Assembly: GCF_026339955.1 (NCBI RefSeq)
Contig: NZ_JAPEPW010000005.1
Span: 124,001 to 188,000, forward strand
Reading direction: 5' to 3'
Origin: Streptomyces sp. NBC_01549
GTDB taxonomy: Bacteria > Actinomycetota > Actinomycetes > Streptomycetales > Streptomycetaceae
Length of the DNA stretch: 64,000 nt
Part shown: in pieces, positions 33,495 to 41,533 of the stretch
Layout of the letters: every line of letters starts with the position of its first letter
How positions within the stretch are numbered: position 1 is the first letter of the stretch
Position numbers and translations under genes: made by a program
The notes under the pieces: model-generated
Told to the model about the DNA's origin: nothing
The model's database searches: none
Seen by the model: only the letters and a program-made list of their open reading frames with translations

Positions 33495-34008
33495 CGGCGT
33501 GTCCTTCCTTGGCCAGCCCGAGGGTTTCCTGCAGGCGGCGCCGTGCGTAGCGGGCGGTGGAGCGCACTGCCGCCGGCGTGATGCCGAGATGGTCGGCGCT
33601 CTCGCGGACGGAGTGCCCAAGGACGTGGAGCAGCACGGTGACGTCCCGCTGCCGCTCGGGCAGGGTCTCGATCGCGTGGAAGAGGGTGATGTTCTCCTCC
33701 AGCTGGCCGATGGGGTCGACCGCATCGCGCAGTGCGGCCGTCTCGAAGGCCGCGGTGTCGACCAGTGCCTCACGGCGGCCGCGGGCCCGGCCCGCATCGA
33801 CCGTGCGGTTCTTCATCACCTGCCAGGCGTAGGCGGCCGGGCTTTCCTTCGCCAGGACCTGCGGCCAGGCCATGAGCAGCTGCTCGAAGGCGCAGTCGAC
33901 CGCTTCCTCGGCGTCGGCCTGGTTGTTCAGGTACGTCTTCGCCCAGCGCACATACGCCGGGCGGTGCATCCGGTGGAACGCCTCGAAGTCCAACGGCAGC
34001 TCTGTCAT
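33478..34008 (-). CDS. ECF-type RNA polymerase sigma factor
   Basis: The 176-aa protein has sigma region 2 (FEAFHRMHRPAYVRWAKTYL, DAEEAVDCAFEQLLMAWPQV) and region 4 (LPERQRDVTVLLHVLGHSVR ESADHLGITPAAVRSTARYARRRL). That is the two-domain ECF layout. The ATG of MTELPLDF is chosen because upstream residues are low-complexity. Its stop lies 17 nt inside the downstream partner gene on the same strand. ECF factors direct RNA polymerase to a small regulon, often including their own operon; no promoter motif was identified here. Confidence 0.88.
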   Translation of the reverse strand: MTELPLDFEAFHRMHRPAYVRWAKTYLNNQADAEEAVDCAFEQLLMAWPQVLAKESPAAYAWQVMKNRTVDAGRARGRREALVDTAAFETAALRDAVDPIGQLEENITLFHAIETLPERQRDVTVLLHVLGHSVRESADHLGITPAAVRSTARYARRRLQETLGLAKEGHADDVAH

Positions 34009-34550
34009 CGGCGTAGCGCCGGCTGAATATTCCGCGAAGTCCCGCCTCACGCCTGCCCGTCCTCGTGGTCGCTGCGGCGCAGCTCGCTGACCCCCACCCG
34101 TACCCCGGCCGCGGCCGCGCGGCGCAGCAGCGCCACCGCGTCCCGGCCCAGCACCCGCACAGCCAGCACCACGAGGACCACATCCCCAAGTAGACGCAAT
34201 GACACAGGCCTTCATCCCTCCGCTGAATGGGCGGGCCCCCTCCCCCGGACCCGGAGCGACGCCCGAACGCGCCCTCTGCTTCCGATGGCGTGCGGCAGGG
34301 CGCGATCGTGCATCGGTCGAACCAGAATTCTCACGGAACGAAGCCGTTCGATTACACCCAAGTGGCTTGCGTTGCTTCGCAGTTACCCCTGCGCCAGGCC
34401 GCACCATGTGCCGCACCATGCCCCTCGCCTGTGCGGCAGCCGGGCGGCTCGCTTCTTTGCGCAAACCGGAACCCTGCTGCCGCCACCCTTCGTGTGACGA
34501 GCACCACAGGGAAGATCCCTCTCAACCGAAAACGCCAGCCATGTCCGGCT
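34009..34550. other. Gap upstream of the sigma factor
   Basis: No coherent reading frame with codon bias was identified. This should contain the leftward promoter of the sigma factor operon. No clear hairpin or repeat was noted. Confidence 0.4.
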
Positions 34551-34560
34551 TCAGACCCCC

Positions 34561-34920
34561 TTACTCGAACATGAATCCGGCAATAGTCCACGTGTTCCCG
34601 TCTCGCGCGCGGGCAGCGCGCCCCGCACCAACTGCGCGTCCCTGTGCGGCAAGTCGCGGACCGACGCACCAAAACCACGAACGTGTACCTCGCGCAGGGT
34701 ATCGACCAGATCGGGGAAGCCGCCCTCCCTGTGTGCCTGCGCCAGCCAGGAGGGCCGGCGCCGGTACATCGACGGCGTGTGCGGCAGCACTCCCTCGGAG
34801 ACCAGCAGGTACATCACCTGCGCAGCGTGACGCCACCCTCGTAGCTCTCCACGATCTCCCGCGCCCGGTCCACGACTACCGGCCGCCGCACCCGCTCACC
34901 CGTCACGCGGTAGATGTACC
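34561..34920 (-). pseudogene. Decayed remnant of a larger Streptomyces gene
   Basis: On the minus strand consecutive frames read YIYRVTGERVRRPVVVDRAR EIVESYEGGVTLRR-stop, then MYLLVSEGVLPHTPSMYRRR PSWLAQAHREGGFPDLVDTL, then VRGFGASVRDL and, in another frame, GNTWTIAGFMFE. The pieces recall a common Streptomyces protein whose N terminus reads ...LPHTPSxYRRLSxxLAxARR and whose later part has LVVRGFGSQSY. I recall this pattern from memory and have not verified it. Frameshifts and an apparent internal deletion make it non-functional. Confidence 0.5.
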
Positions 34921-34949
34921 CCTCGCACCGGCCGAGGCACTCGGGCGGG

Positions 34950-35384
34950 TCAGGCGTCCGCCGCGCTGACGGCCGCGCGGAACTCCTGTGTCATCAGAGC
35001 GACCGTGCCGCGCTGGACGGGGGCCACACCCGGCTCGCCCCACACCTTGGCCAGCGCGGCACTCATGCGCTCGTGCATCGCCGCGTCGACCACCGGCCGG
35101 TACTCCTCGGGGACGTCGCGGGTGTCCTGAACGGCGACCATCGTGCCGAAGCGGGTGCCGATCCACCCGATCGTGTTGACCTTCCAGCCCAGCTGACGGG
35201 CCGCCCGGCGCATCGCGGCCCTGATCAGTTCCACCCCGCCCAGGCCGACGGCCTCCTCATCGTCCAGATTCACCTGGTACGAGCCGCCGAAGCCACCAGC
35301 ACCCTCGGGACAGGCGCGGCGCAGCAACGGCACCAGGGACTCGGCCATGGCGATGCAGCGCGGGTCCTTCGCGTAGGAAGCCAT
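34950..35384 (-). CDS. Hypothetical protein, 144 aa
   Basis: Starting at MASYAKDPRCIAMAESLVPL, the protein contains YQVNLDDEEAVGLGGVELIR AAMRRAARQLGWKVNTIGWIG and TMVAVQDTRDVPEEYRPVVD. Codon bias is good and the fold looks alpha/beta. The frame is open further upstream to 35507, but those residues look like read-through of low-complexity DNA. It ends just before the decayed gene, on the same strand. Family not recognised. Confidence 0.6.
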   Translation of the reverse strand: MASYAKDPRCIAMAESLVPLLRRACPEGAGGFGGSYQVNLDDEEAVGLGGVELIRAAMRRAARQLGWKVNTIGWIGTRFGTMVAVQDTRDVPEEYRPVVDAAMHERMSAALAKVWGEPGVAPVQRGTVALMTQEFRAAVSAADA

Positions 35385-35533
35385 TCGAGCATCGTTGGGG
35401 CCGAGCAGCTCCGCGAGGTGCCGTACGTGACCCGCTTTGCCCGCACACCCCGAGGCTGGGAGAACCCGCCGGCCGACGGCCCTTCTGCTCAGAGCCCTCC
35501 CCGCCAAGCGTCTGGTCCGGCTACCGTGGGGGC

Positions 35534-35767
35534 ATGGCCAGGGAACTCCGTATCGAGATCGATGACGAGCAGTACGAGCAGCTGGAACGCGAGGCGCACG
35601 AGCGGCACGAGGATCCGACGGTGTACGCCGGCCGCGTCCTGGCCCAGGAGCTCAATAAGGCGCGGTTCCTCGAGGGCAGCGCCCTCTTCCTCGCCACGCC
35701 CGGAGTGCGTGAGGAGTTCGCCAGCCGGTTCGGCCCGCAGCCCGGTACCGCCGCGTCCGCGGCGTAG
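35534..35767 (+). CDS. RHH-like antitoxin candidate, pair 3
   Basis: This 77-aa protein begins MARELRIEIDDEQYEQLERE AHERHEDPTVYAGRVLAQEL, the same strand-helix-helix layout as pair 2, and keeps the ARFLEGSALFLATPGVREEF tail. The ATG at 35534 is directly preceded by GTGGGGGC as in pair 2 (28509), so the upstream sequence is also conserved between pairs. The partner starts 16 nt after its stop. Confidence 0.75.
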   Translation: MARELRIEIDDEQYEQLEREAHERHEDPTVYAGRVLAQELNKARFLEGSALFLATPGVREEFASRFGPQPGTAASAA

Positions 35768-35782
35768 GCGGGCAGCGGCGCA

Positions 35783-36157
35783 GTGGACCTCTCGGTAGAT
35801 CTTCCATGGCTTATGGAGATCGCCCGCACACAGTTGGGCGACCCGGACGTCACAGACTGGGGAGCGCTGGAAGCGGCCCGCGCACGGCACGCCTTCCGAG
35901 TACTGGACGAACCCGTATACCCGCGGCCGCATCACCGCGCCGCCGCCCTCTTCCACTCGCTCGCCCGGGTGCCGGCCCTGGAGCACAGCAACGAACTCTT
36001 CGGTGCGACGGTCGCGGCCGGCTACTTGTACGCGTCCGGCCTGCCCGTGCGGTTCACCGCCAAGGAAGCCGCCGACCTCGCCGACCAGGTGTCCGCCGGG
36101 CACGTGGACGTGCGCGCCCTGGCCGCCGCCCTAAAGGAGTGGACGGAACGCTCCTGA
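35783..36157 (+). CDS. Doc-like Fic-fold protein without catalytic motif, pair 3
   Basis: With a GTG start the 124-aa protein reads VDLSVDLPWLMEIARTQLGD, then HHRAAALFHSLARVPALEHS NELFGATVAAGYLYASGLPV. The Fic motif position again shows PALEHSNEL in place of HxFxDGNKR. It ends in a helical KEAADLADQVSAGHVDVRAL segment. Unlike pairs 1 and 2 it does not overlap its antitoxin-like gene. Two hairpins follow 45-100 nt later. Confidence 0.72.
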   Translation: MDLSVDLPWLMEIARTQLGDPDVTDWGALEAARARHAFRVLDEPVYPRPHHRAAALFHSLARVPALEHSNELFGATVAAGYLYASGLPVRFTAKEAADLADQVSAGHVDVRALAAALKEWTERS

Positions 36158-36201
36158 CCTGCGCTGATGGCGACTCCGATCCCGAAACTGGATCAAGGAA
36201 G

Positions 36202-36258
36202 GAGGCGGTACGGCAGTGCCGTACCGCCTCGAGCTATCGCGCCTCCTCCGCGATAGCT
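36202..36258 (+). terminator. Two adjacent hairpins after Doc-like pair 3
   Basis: GAGGCGGTACGGCA/TGCCGTACCGCCTC (36202-36230) and AGCTATCGCG/CGCGATAGCT (36232-36258) are perfect inverted repeats placed back to back. They follow the pair 3 operon, so a double terminator is the simplest reading. Confidence 0.65.
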
Positions 36259-36369
36259 AAGCTCAGTCCCGTATCGGTGCGAGCGACGCTCGCCTGGTAT
36301 CCCGCGCTCAGTGACTGAGCGGCGCGACGGCGGTGGCTGTTGTGGATCTCGGCCCTGGAAAGCAGAAGA

Positions 36370-36480
36370 TCACACAGTCATTCGCCGAAGCGCAGGGAAG
36401 ATGCACACGATCACGCAGATGATCACGTATGCGACGAGAGCTGCGGCCACCTCGGCCGGGAAACAGTGCCACTCGATCAT
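36370..36480 (-). CDS. Small membrane peptide, 36 aa
   Basis: The minus strand has a 36-codon ORF, MIEWHCFPAEVAAALVAYVI ICVIVCIFPALRRMTV, with one transmembrane helix and a short basic tail. A very strong ribosome-binding site (GGAGGAAGGAGGAACCGGGG) lies directly upstream of the ATG. The helix is Cys- and Ile-rich, reminiscent of small hydrophobic membrane peptides, but no family is recognised. It sits alone between a terminator region and a decayed oxidase gene. Confidence 0.5.
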   Translation of the reverse strand: MIEWHCFPAEVAAALVAYVIICVIVCIFPALRRMTV

Positions 36481-36710
36481 CCCCGGTTCCTCCTTCCTCC
36501 CCCACCTGGCGAACATTGGGACCTTGAGGTCCTCGCGGCTTCATCCGCGGCCCTCCCGGACCAGCTCCTCCCTTCGCAGTCGTACATGGCACCGTACGTC
36601 ATCCGGTGGCACGTCAACAGGGCTTCCATTGCGGCCTCATAGGACAACTGGCCTGCACAGACTCCGAATGGCACCCCTCCGCGTGAGGGGCTGGATAAGC
36701 GACCGACATA

Positions 36711-37267
36711 ATGTCGGTCGTGGCGACAGCAACGGCAGTAGAACCCGGGCACGCTCACCCGTCGGCCAACCGGCCGAACCTCACCAGCGTCGGAAGAACC
36801 ATCATTTGACTGAGTTCCGAGCTGATGTTCTTCGCGGCCTTCTTCGCGATGTACTTCACCCGGCGATCAGTGACTGACCCTGATCACATGGCCGAGGGCC
36901 CGGGGCCCGTATTCTCAGCCACGAACACCACGATCCTGGTGCTCTCCTCCCTCACCTGCCTACTCAGCGGGTTCGGGGATGAGCGTGGTGACGTGAAGGC
37001 TCTCGCGCTCCTCCGACCCGTACGGCTCGGTGTTCTACCTGACCACGGCCCGCACCTGATGGTGGCGCCATCAGCTCGCACCGCGTCCGGATCGCCGTGG
37101 GCAGCGTGGAGTCGCAGGACCTGCCGGTCCACCTCGCCACCCGCGTCAAATTCGAGCAGGCGACCGCCGCGATCGAGGCCCACCTAAACGACGTCGTGTC
37201 CTACTACTGGCACTTCGTCGACGTCGTCTGGATCGGCCTCTCCGCCACGGTCTACGTGATCAAGTAG
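36711..37267 (+). pseudogene. ctaE: Decayed cytochrome c oxidase subunit III gene
   Basis: The frame starts MSVVATATAVEPGHAHPSAN RPNLTSVGRTII, then TGA where the family has Trp, then LSSELMFFAAFFAMYFTRRS and FSATNTTILVLSSLTCLL. A shifted frame gives SDPYGSVFYLTT and the end reads EQATAAI...SYYWHFVDVVWIGLSATVYVIK-stop. These are the ordered landmarks of actinobacterial CtaE, which spans the membrane next to the catalytic subunit. An in-frame stop, frameshifts and missing internal segments (the GLHVTGG helix) make it a pseudogene, probably a stray decayed duplicate. Length is about 557 nt against the usual 620. Confidence 0.85.
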
Positions 37268-37386
37268 TCGGCCGTCGGCTGCGGAGGATGGTCACCACTC
37301 GGTCAGAAAGACCGATAGCGCCGAAGATCCTCTCCGCGCGTCTTGCCGTCCTACCCCGACACCGGCGTGACCCTAAGCTCCGTCCG

Positions 37387-38119
37387 GTGGAGACGTTGCT
37401 GATCATCACGGCCACCGTCCTGTGGGGATGCGGCACGGGCGTGCTCATACCCCCTCCCGCGTACCGGTTCTCCGCGCCACCCGAGGAACCCTGGCGGTCA
37501 GCGTGCCCGGTCGGCCATCCCCTCACCGGGACCGGCGGCGGCTGGCTGGGGCGTGCTCGCTGCGCCGCCGGGGACACCCACGGGCCGAGCACCCTCTCCG
37601 TCGCCTCCGCTACGGCCGTGGTCTGCGCCCTGCTGGCGGCCGCCACCGGGGCCCGCCCCGAGCTGGTGGTCTGGCTGCTGCTTGCCCCTGCCGCCGTGCT
37701 GCGCGCCACCGTCGAATTCGCGGAGCACCGGCTTCCCGACGTGCTCACCCTGCCGCTCGCCTCGGCCGCGCTCGTCCTGCTCGGCGTCGCCGCGGTGCTG
37801 CCCAACGCCGACGGCAGCTGGACATCCGCGCTGCTCGGCTCCCTCACCCTGGGCGGCGGCTACTTCGTGCTCTTCCTCCTCAGCAAGGGCTCCGGGTTCG
37901 ACGATGTGAAGCTCGCCGTCGTCCTGGGCGCCCTCCCGGGCCGGTACGGCTGGGCGATCGGTCCTGGTCGGGACCTTCGCCGGGTACCTGTTCGACGCCC
38001 TGTACGGCATCGGCCTCATCCTCGCCGACCGGGCCGGCAGGACGACCAGGATCCCCTTCGGCCCGTTCCTGCTCGCAGGAACGCTGGCCGGCGTGCTCCT
38101 GGGCTCCTCCGCGCAATGA
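37387..38119 (+). pseudogene. Prepilin peptidase (A24 family), frameshifted
   Basis: The GTG at 37387 opens a membrane protein with CPVGHPLTGTGGGWLGRARC, HRLPDVLTLPLASAALVLLG and FLLSKGSGFDDVKLAVVLGA. Those match type IV prepilin peptidases, which cleave and N-methylate prepilins. The second catalytic Asp (GxDDVK for GFGDVK) is present, but the first position is Glu (TVEFAEHRLPD). After GRYGWAIG the frame is lost; the remaining TFAGYLFDALYGIGLILADR and IPFGPFLLAGTLAGVLLGSS lie in another frame up to the TGA at 38117. A single indel near 37960 would explain it. Confidence 0.7.
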
Positions 38120-38260
38120 GTCCCTGCCCGCGAAGCCGACCGGGTTGGTGACGGAAGCGAGAACGGGCGGTGCTCTCGCCCTGCCTACCTGATCATGACG
38201 TCGTACCGTCACAGCCGGCCGAATAAAACGGACACCGTTACGGCACCGTGTCGTGGTCAT

Positions 38261-38629
38261 CTAGGTGGTGGGAGTCCGTTTCCGCTCGCGGTAGACGGCC
38301 TGACGACACCGTGCGCTGCAATACCGGGCGGTCCGTCGACGCCGGACACCAGCCCGCAGCACCACACGGCAAACCGGTCCGCCGCAGGTCTGCCACGCCA
38401 GCAACCGTTCCTGCCGCCCCGTGCTCGTGTGCAGGAACTCCGCGGCCTCGGCGTCGATCGTGATGGTCAGCAGGTTCCAGGCCCGCTCACGCCGCTTTCG
38501 CAGCCGATACGCGCCGGCCACGCAGTTCGGGCCGCAGTACCGGCGGCGCGGCAACGCGCTCTTCGGCAGCAGACGGCGACAGCGCCTGTACTTGCATCGG
38601 CGCCGCCTCGGCTTGCTGTCCACCGGCAT
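38261..38629 (-). CDS. Small double zinc-finger protein
   Basis: The 122-aa basic protein has two similar cysteine motifs: CKYRRCRRLLPKSALPRRRY CGPNC and CGGPVCRVVLRAGVRRRRTA RYCSARC. Each is followed by a helix of the type AYRLRKRRE or VYRERKR. Two treble-clef-like zinc sites with basic helices suggest nucleic-acid binding. The ATG of MPVDSKPRRRRC is the likely start; the frame extends further upstream. Similar short proteins are common near Streptomyces accessory DNA, but I cannot assign a role. Confidence 0.6.
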   Translation of the reverse strand: MPVDSKPRRRRCKYRRCRRLLPKSALPRRRYCGPNCVAGAYRLRKRRERAWNLLTITIDAEAAEFLHTSTGRQERLLAWQTCGGPVCRVVLRAGVRRRRTARYCSARCRQAVYRERKRTPTT

Positions 38630-39024
38630 CACCGTCACCCCCAGAACCAGCATGGCCCCGCGTGACGTAGCGGTGAAGGCGGCGACGGCCAAGGCAGCAC
38701 GGCGGCTTCGGGCCGGGGCTGGAGCGGGACCGTTTACGTGCTCATGGACTTCGATCCCGCCGTGGTGGGAGTCGTATCCCCGGCAACCGTGGCACCGAAT
38801 GACGGATGCCCGGCCTGCCAGAAGCCGCTTCGTGCAGTTGCTCGTACGCGGCGTCACAGCACCCCAGTTGCGTCAATCATCGATCATTTCTGGCCGAGTT
38901 CTCAGAGCCTGCTTTCAAGATCGCGAGCTCTTGATGTATTACACCTTTATCGGCTCCGGGCACAGGGCTTCCAATGGCCAACTGACCTCAGCAAGGGCCC
39001 CGTTCAGCGCCATACCTTCTGGGC
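38630..39024. other. Gap without a recognised gene
   Basis: No frame with clear codon bias. A locally AT-richer patch near 38930-38950 (TGATGTATTACACC) could hold a promoter for the small membrane gene that follows. No repeats were noted. Confidence 0.35.
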
Positions 39025-39186
39025 ATGCCCCCTCTTTCCGTGGCCCTTGTCATTGCCGTGCCCGTCGTTGCAGTGGTCCTCGTCGCCTGCCTCAGCCCCA
39101 ACGCACGCCAACGTGCCGATGCCTATCGCGTGTTCGAGCGCATGTGCAGCATGGTGGAGCGCATTACGAGAAGCCTCTTGCGCTGA
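39025..39186 (+). CDS. Small membrane protein, 53 aa
   Basis: The ORF encodes MPPLSVALVIAVPVVAVVLV ACLSPNARQRADAYRVFERM, with one N-terminal transmembrane helix followed by a basic cytoplasmic amphipathic helix. Third-position G/C and the natural helix boundary support it. Nothing similar is adjacent and no function can be proposed. Confidence 0.5.
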   Translation: MPPLSVALVIAVPVVAVVLVACLSPNARQRADAYRVFERMCSMVERITRSLLR

Positions 39187-39323
39187 CCCCCTGACTGCCG
39201 CATCGCGAACCCCAAGGGGCCGCTGGGCCGAGGGCTGGTGATGACGCACGGAGCGGGCTTCGTGCTGGCTAGCCTGGGGGAGTGGCACCCTGTCGCGGGC
39301 GGCTGCACGGCGAGAGGAAGTCG

Positions 39324-39932
39324 ATGACCGATCAGGCAACCAGGTCTCCTGCCAAGGCGGATCCCAGCACCCTGACGTTGGAGTTCCGGCATGTCCACCG
39401 GCTTATCGATCCCGCCGCGGAGGGCGTGCAGACCTGGCAGATCTCCCTCCTCGCCGACGACGAGACGGTGGCCCGAGTGCGTGCGACGCGCGGCCTGTAC
39501 TGGAAGGCCCACAACCTTCACGACCGCATCGCCGACGAGCAGTCCTTCCCCGCGGTGGTGGCGGAACAGCTCTTCGACACCGACGGCCAGTTCACCCCGG
39601 AGTACGAAGACGTCGTCGACCTTCCGGGCAATGTCCTTGTGATCGACGACCTCCACATTGCCGCACCCTGGGACGACCCCTGGGTCGTCGCCGGGCTGAC
39701 CTCCAGCATCATCGACCGGCTGACCGACAACCAGTACGCCGTGGTCCTCCCCCGTGTCTCCGGCGACACGGAGACGGCCCTCCTCACGGAGGCCGGCGTC
39801 CTGCTGAGCGCCGAACCGTTCTCCGACGAACTGCTGATCATCGACACGTCGCTCGCCGCCCCGAAGAGGCCGCGCACCGTGTCCGCGAGCACCTGCGCTC
39901 CCGCGCCCGCTACGGCGGAGCTGACCCCTTGA
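39324..39932 (+). CDS. GNAT-fold-like hypothetical protein
   Basis: The 202-aa protein starts MTDQATRSPAKADPSTLTLE FRHVHRLIDPAAEG. The layout (ISLLADDETVARVRATRGLY, then NVLVIDDLHIAAPWDDPWVV AGLTSSIIDRLTDN) resembles an acetyltransferase core with a beta-strand before a helix. The typical acetyl-CoA loop (Q/RxxGxG/A) is not evident, so it may be a non-catalytic GNAT relative. Its stop overlaps a TTG start of the next gene. Confidence 0.55.
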   Translation: MTDQATRSPAKADPSTLTLEFRHVHRLIDPAAEGVQTWQISLLADDETVARVRATRGLYWKAHNLHDRIADEQSFPAVVAEQLFDTDGQFTPEYEDVVDLPGNVLVIDDLHIAAPWDDPWVVAGLTSSIIDRLTDNQYAVVLPRVSGDTETALLTEAGVLLSAEPFSDELLIIDTSLAAPKRPRTVSASTCAPAPATAELTP

Positions 39933-40528
39933 GCGAGGACTGGGACGAAGAAGACGACGAAGGGGAGGAGGCCCTCACCGCGTGCACGCGAGCGGTGCTG
40001 CACCTGGCCCTTCAGGAACTGTCGGACCAGGCGTGGCAGGAGGTGTCCGCGCTGGGTGATCAACCGGTCCAGCGGAGCGCCGGCGGACTCTTCGGCTCAC
40101 TGCCGCGGGTGACCTGGCACCAAGACGGTCCCTGGCGGCGGCAGATGGCCCGGGCCTTCGACGATCTCGCCGCCGACTGCTCGTCCAACGCCGAGGTCGA
40201 GCCGCGCAGCACCGGCGAGGAGATGGCCCTGCACCTCGGCATCGCCCGCGCCCAGGACCTGACGCGCAACCGGCCGCGGCTCGTGCGGGACACCGTGGCG
40301 GACCTGCCCGAAGACCGAGCGGACTTCGACTGGGACGCCTGCTCTGACGTCCTCTTCCAGGATCACGACGTGCTGATGCTGTTCGACCACTCCCTCGACG
40401 GCATCGAGCAGCCTGACAACGAGATCCATCAGTCGCTGGGCATGACCAATCTCGCTCCGCACGACTGGTTCGCAGCCTTCGACCCCGATCTGGCCCGCGA
40501 CCCCGACCGCGGCTTCCGCCGCCCGTGA
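39929..40528 (+). CDS. Acidic hypothetical protein, 199 aa
   Basis: A TTG start overlapping the upstream stop (TTGA) gives 199 aa opening MSEDWDEEDDEGEEALTACT RAVLHLALQELSDQ. The N terminus is strongly acidic and the rest helical, with DVLMLFDHSLDGIEQPDNEI HQSLGM. Coupled translation suggests it works with the GNAT-like neighbour. No domain is recognised. Confidence 0.6.
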   Translation: MSEDWDEEDDEGEEALTACTRAVLHLALQELSDQAWQEVSALGDQPVQRSAGGLFGSLPRVTWHQDGPWRRQMARAFDDLAADCSSNAEVEPRSTGEEMALHLGIARAQDLTRNRPRLVRDTVADLPEDRADFDWDACSDVLFQDHDVLMLFDHSLDGIEQPDNEIHQSLGMTNLAPHDWFAAFDPDLARDPDRGFRRP

Positions 40529-40638
40529 CCTCAGCCCGACGGCGCGCGTCAACGGCGGCCGTCCCGAGCAGCCCATGGATCTGCAACCAACCCGATTCGG
40601 CGAGAGTGCTCATCTCACAACTGGTCGGGGGAGGAACG

Positions 40639-41478
40639 ATGAGCGACGACAGATTGAAGTTCCCAGACACCTTTCACTTCCGGGCCGGGATCGGTCAGCG
40701 CAGCGGCAACGCCTACTTCGGCACGGACGTGCTCACTGGGTTGGTGACCGGGATGGACGACTTCCTCACCGATCCCGACGGCCGCTGGAGGCAGTACCGC
40801 TCCCTGGGACCCGCAGTCCTCGGCTGCGTGCCCTGGCTGGACGACCCGGCTCTCCTGAGCGCGATCGATCGATTCCCGTCGGCGTGCGTGGTCGTCACGA
40901 AGCAGGAGCTGAAGAAGCGGGGGAGGGAGAAGTTCGAGCGGCTCAAGCAGTACGCCCAGCAGGGCAACGGCTTCCCTGCCGACGTCTTCGCCGAGATGAC
41001 CGAGTTGGTGTCCCGCTATGACGGCCCGCCCCCGGTGATTGGCCCCTACTCGCCCCGGACGGAGGGACTTCGTGTCCCGAGTATCCGCTCGTTCGGGTTC
41101 CGCAAGACCGGAGGCCGTCCCGTGCCCCTCATCCACGCCAAGATGTTCCTCCTGGGCCATCTGTGGTGGCACGACGAGGACGGATCTCCGGCTGGCGTCG
41201 CCGACGTCACCGGCTTCACCCCCAAACGGCTGTGGCTGGGCAGCACCAACGGAACCGAGAGCTCACGGCTGGGTCTGGAGTTCGGCGTCTGGCTGGATGA
41301 CCCCGATCTACTCGCCGACGCAGAGCAGTTCTTGGTCAAGGTGATGCGGTCATCCGAGGGCATCGACCCAGATGACGACCTGTTCGAGCCCGAGTACGTC
41401 AGCGTCGGCTACGACGACGACGCCTTCTACGACGCGACGGGCCACGTCGACGACGTGTCCGAGGAAGACGACGAATGA
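40639..41478 (+). CDS. Phospholipase D-like domain protein
   Basis: The 279-aa protein starts at ATG 40639 behind GGGGGAGGAACG. PLIHAKMFLLGHLWW resembles the HxK half of a PLD/HKD motif and RLWLGSTNGTESSRLGLEFG the following GSxN strand, though the Asp of HxKxxxxD is not at the usual place. Many bacterial members of this superfamily are nucleases. The C terminus is very acidic (SVGYDDDAFYDATGHVDDVS EEDDE). It lies 110 bp after the acidic 199-aa gene, in the same direction, and may form one three-gene operon. Activity is uncertain because only one HKD-like half is seen. Confidence 0.6.
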   Translation: MSDDRLKFPDTFHFRAGIGQRSGNAYFGTDVLTGLVTGMDDFLTDPDGRWRQYRSLGPAVLGCVPWLDDPALLSAIDRFPSACVVVTKQELKKRGREKFERLKQYAQQGNGFPADVFAEMTELVSRYDGPPPVIGPYSPRTEGLRVPSIRSFGFRKTGGRPVPLIHAKMFLLGHLWWHDEDGSPAGVADVTGFTPKRLWLGSTNGTESSRLGLEFGVWLDDPDLLADAEQFLVKVMRSSEGIDPDDDLFEPEYVSVGYDDDAFYDATGHVDDVSEEDDE

Positions 41479-41533
41479 CCCCGGATCGACCCCGGTCCCC
41501 CGTTCCGTAGCCGGGCCACGCCCAGCAACGGCG

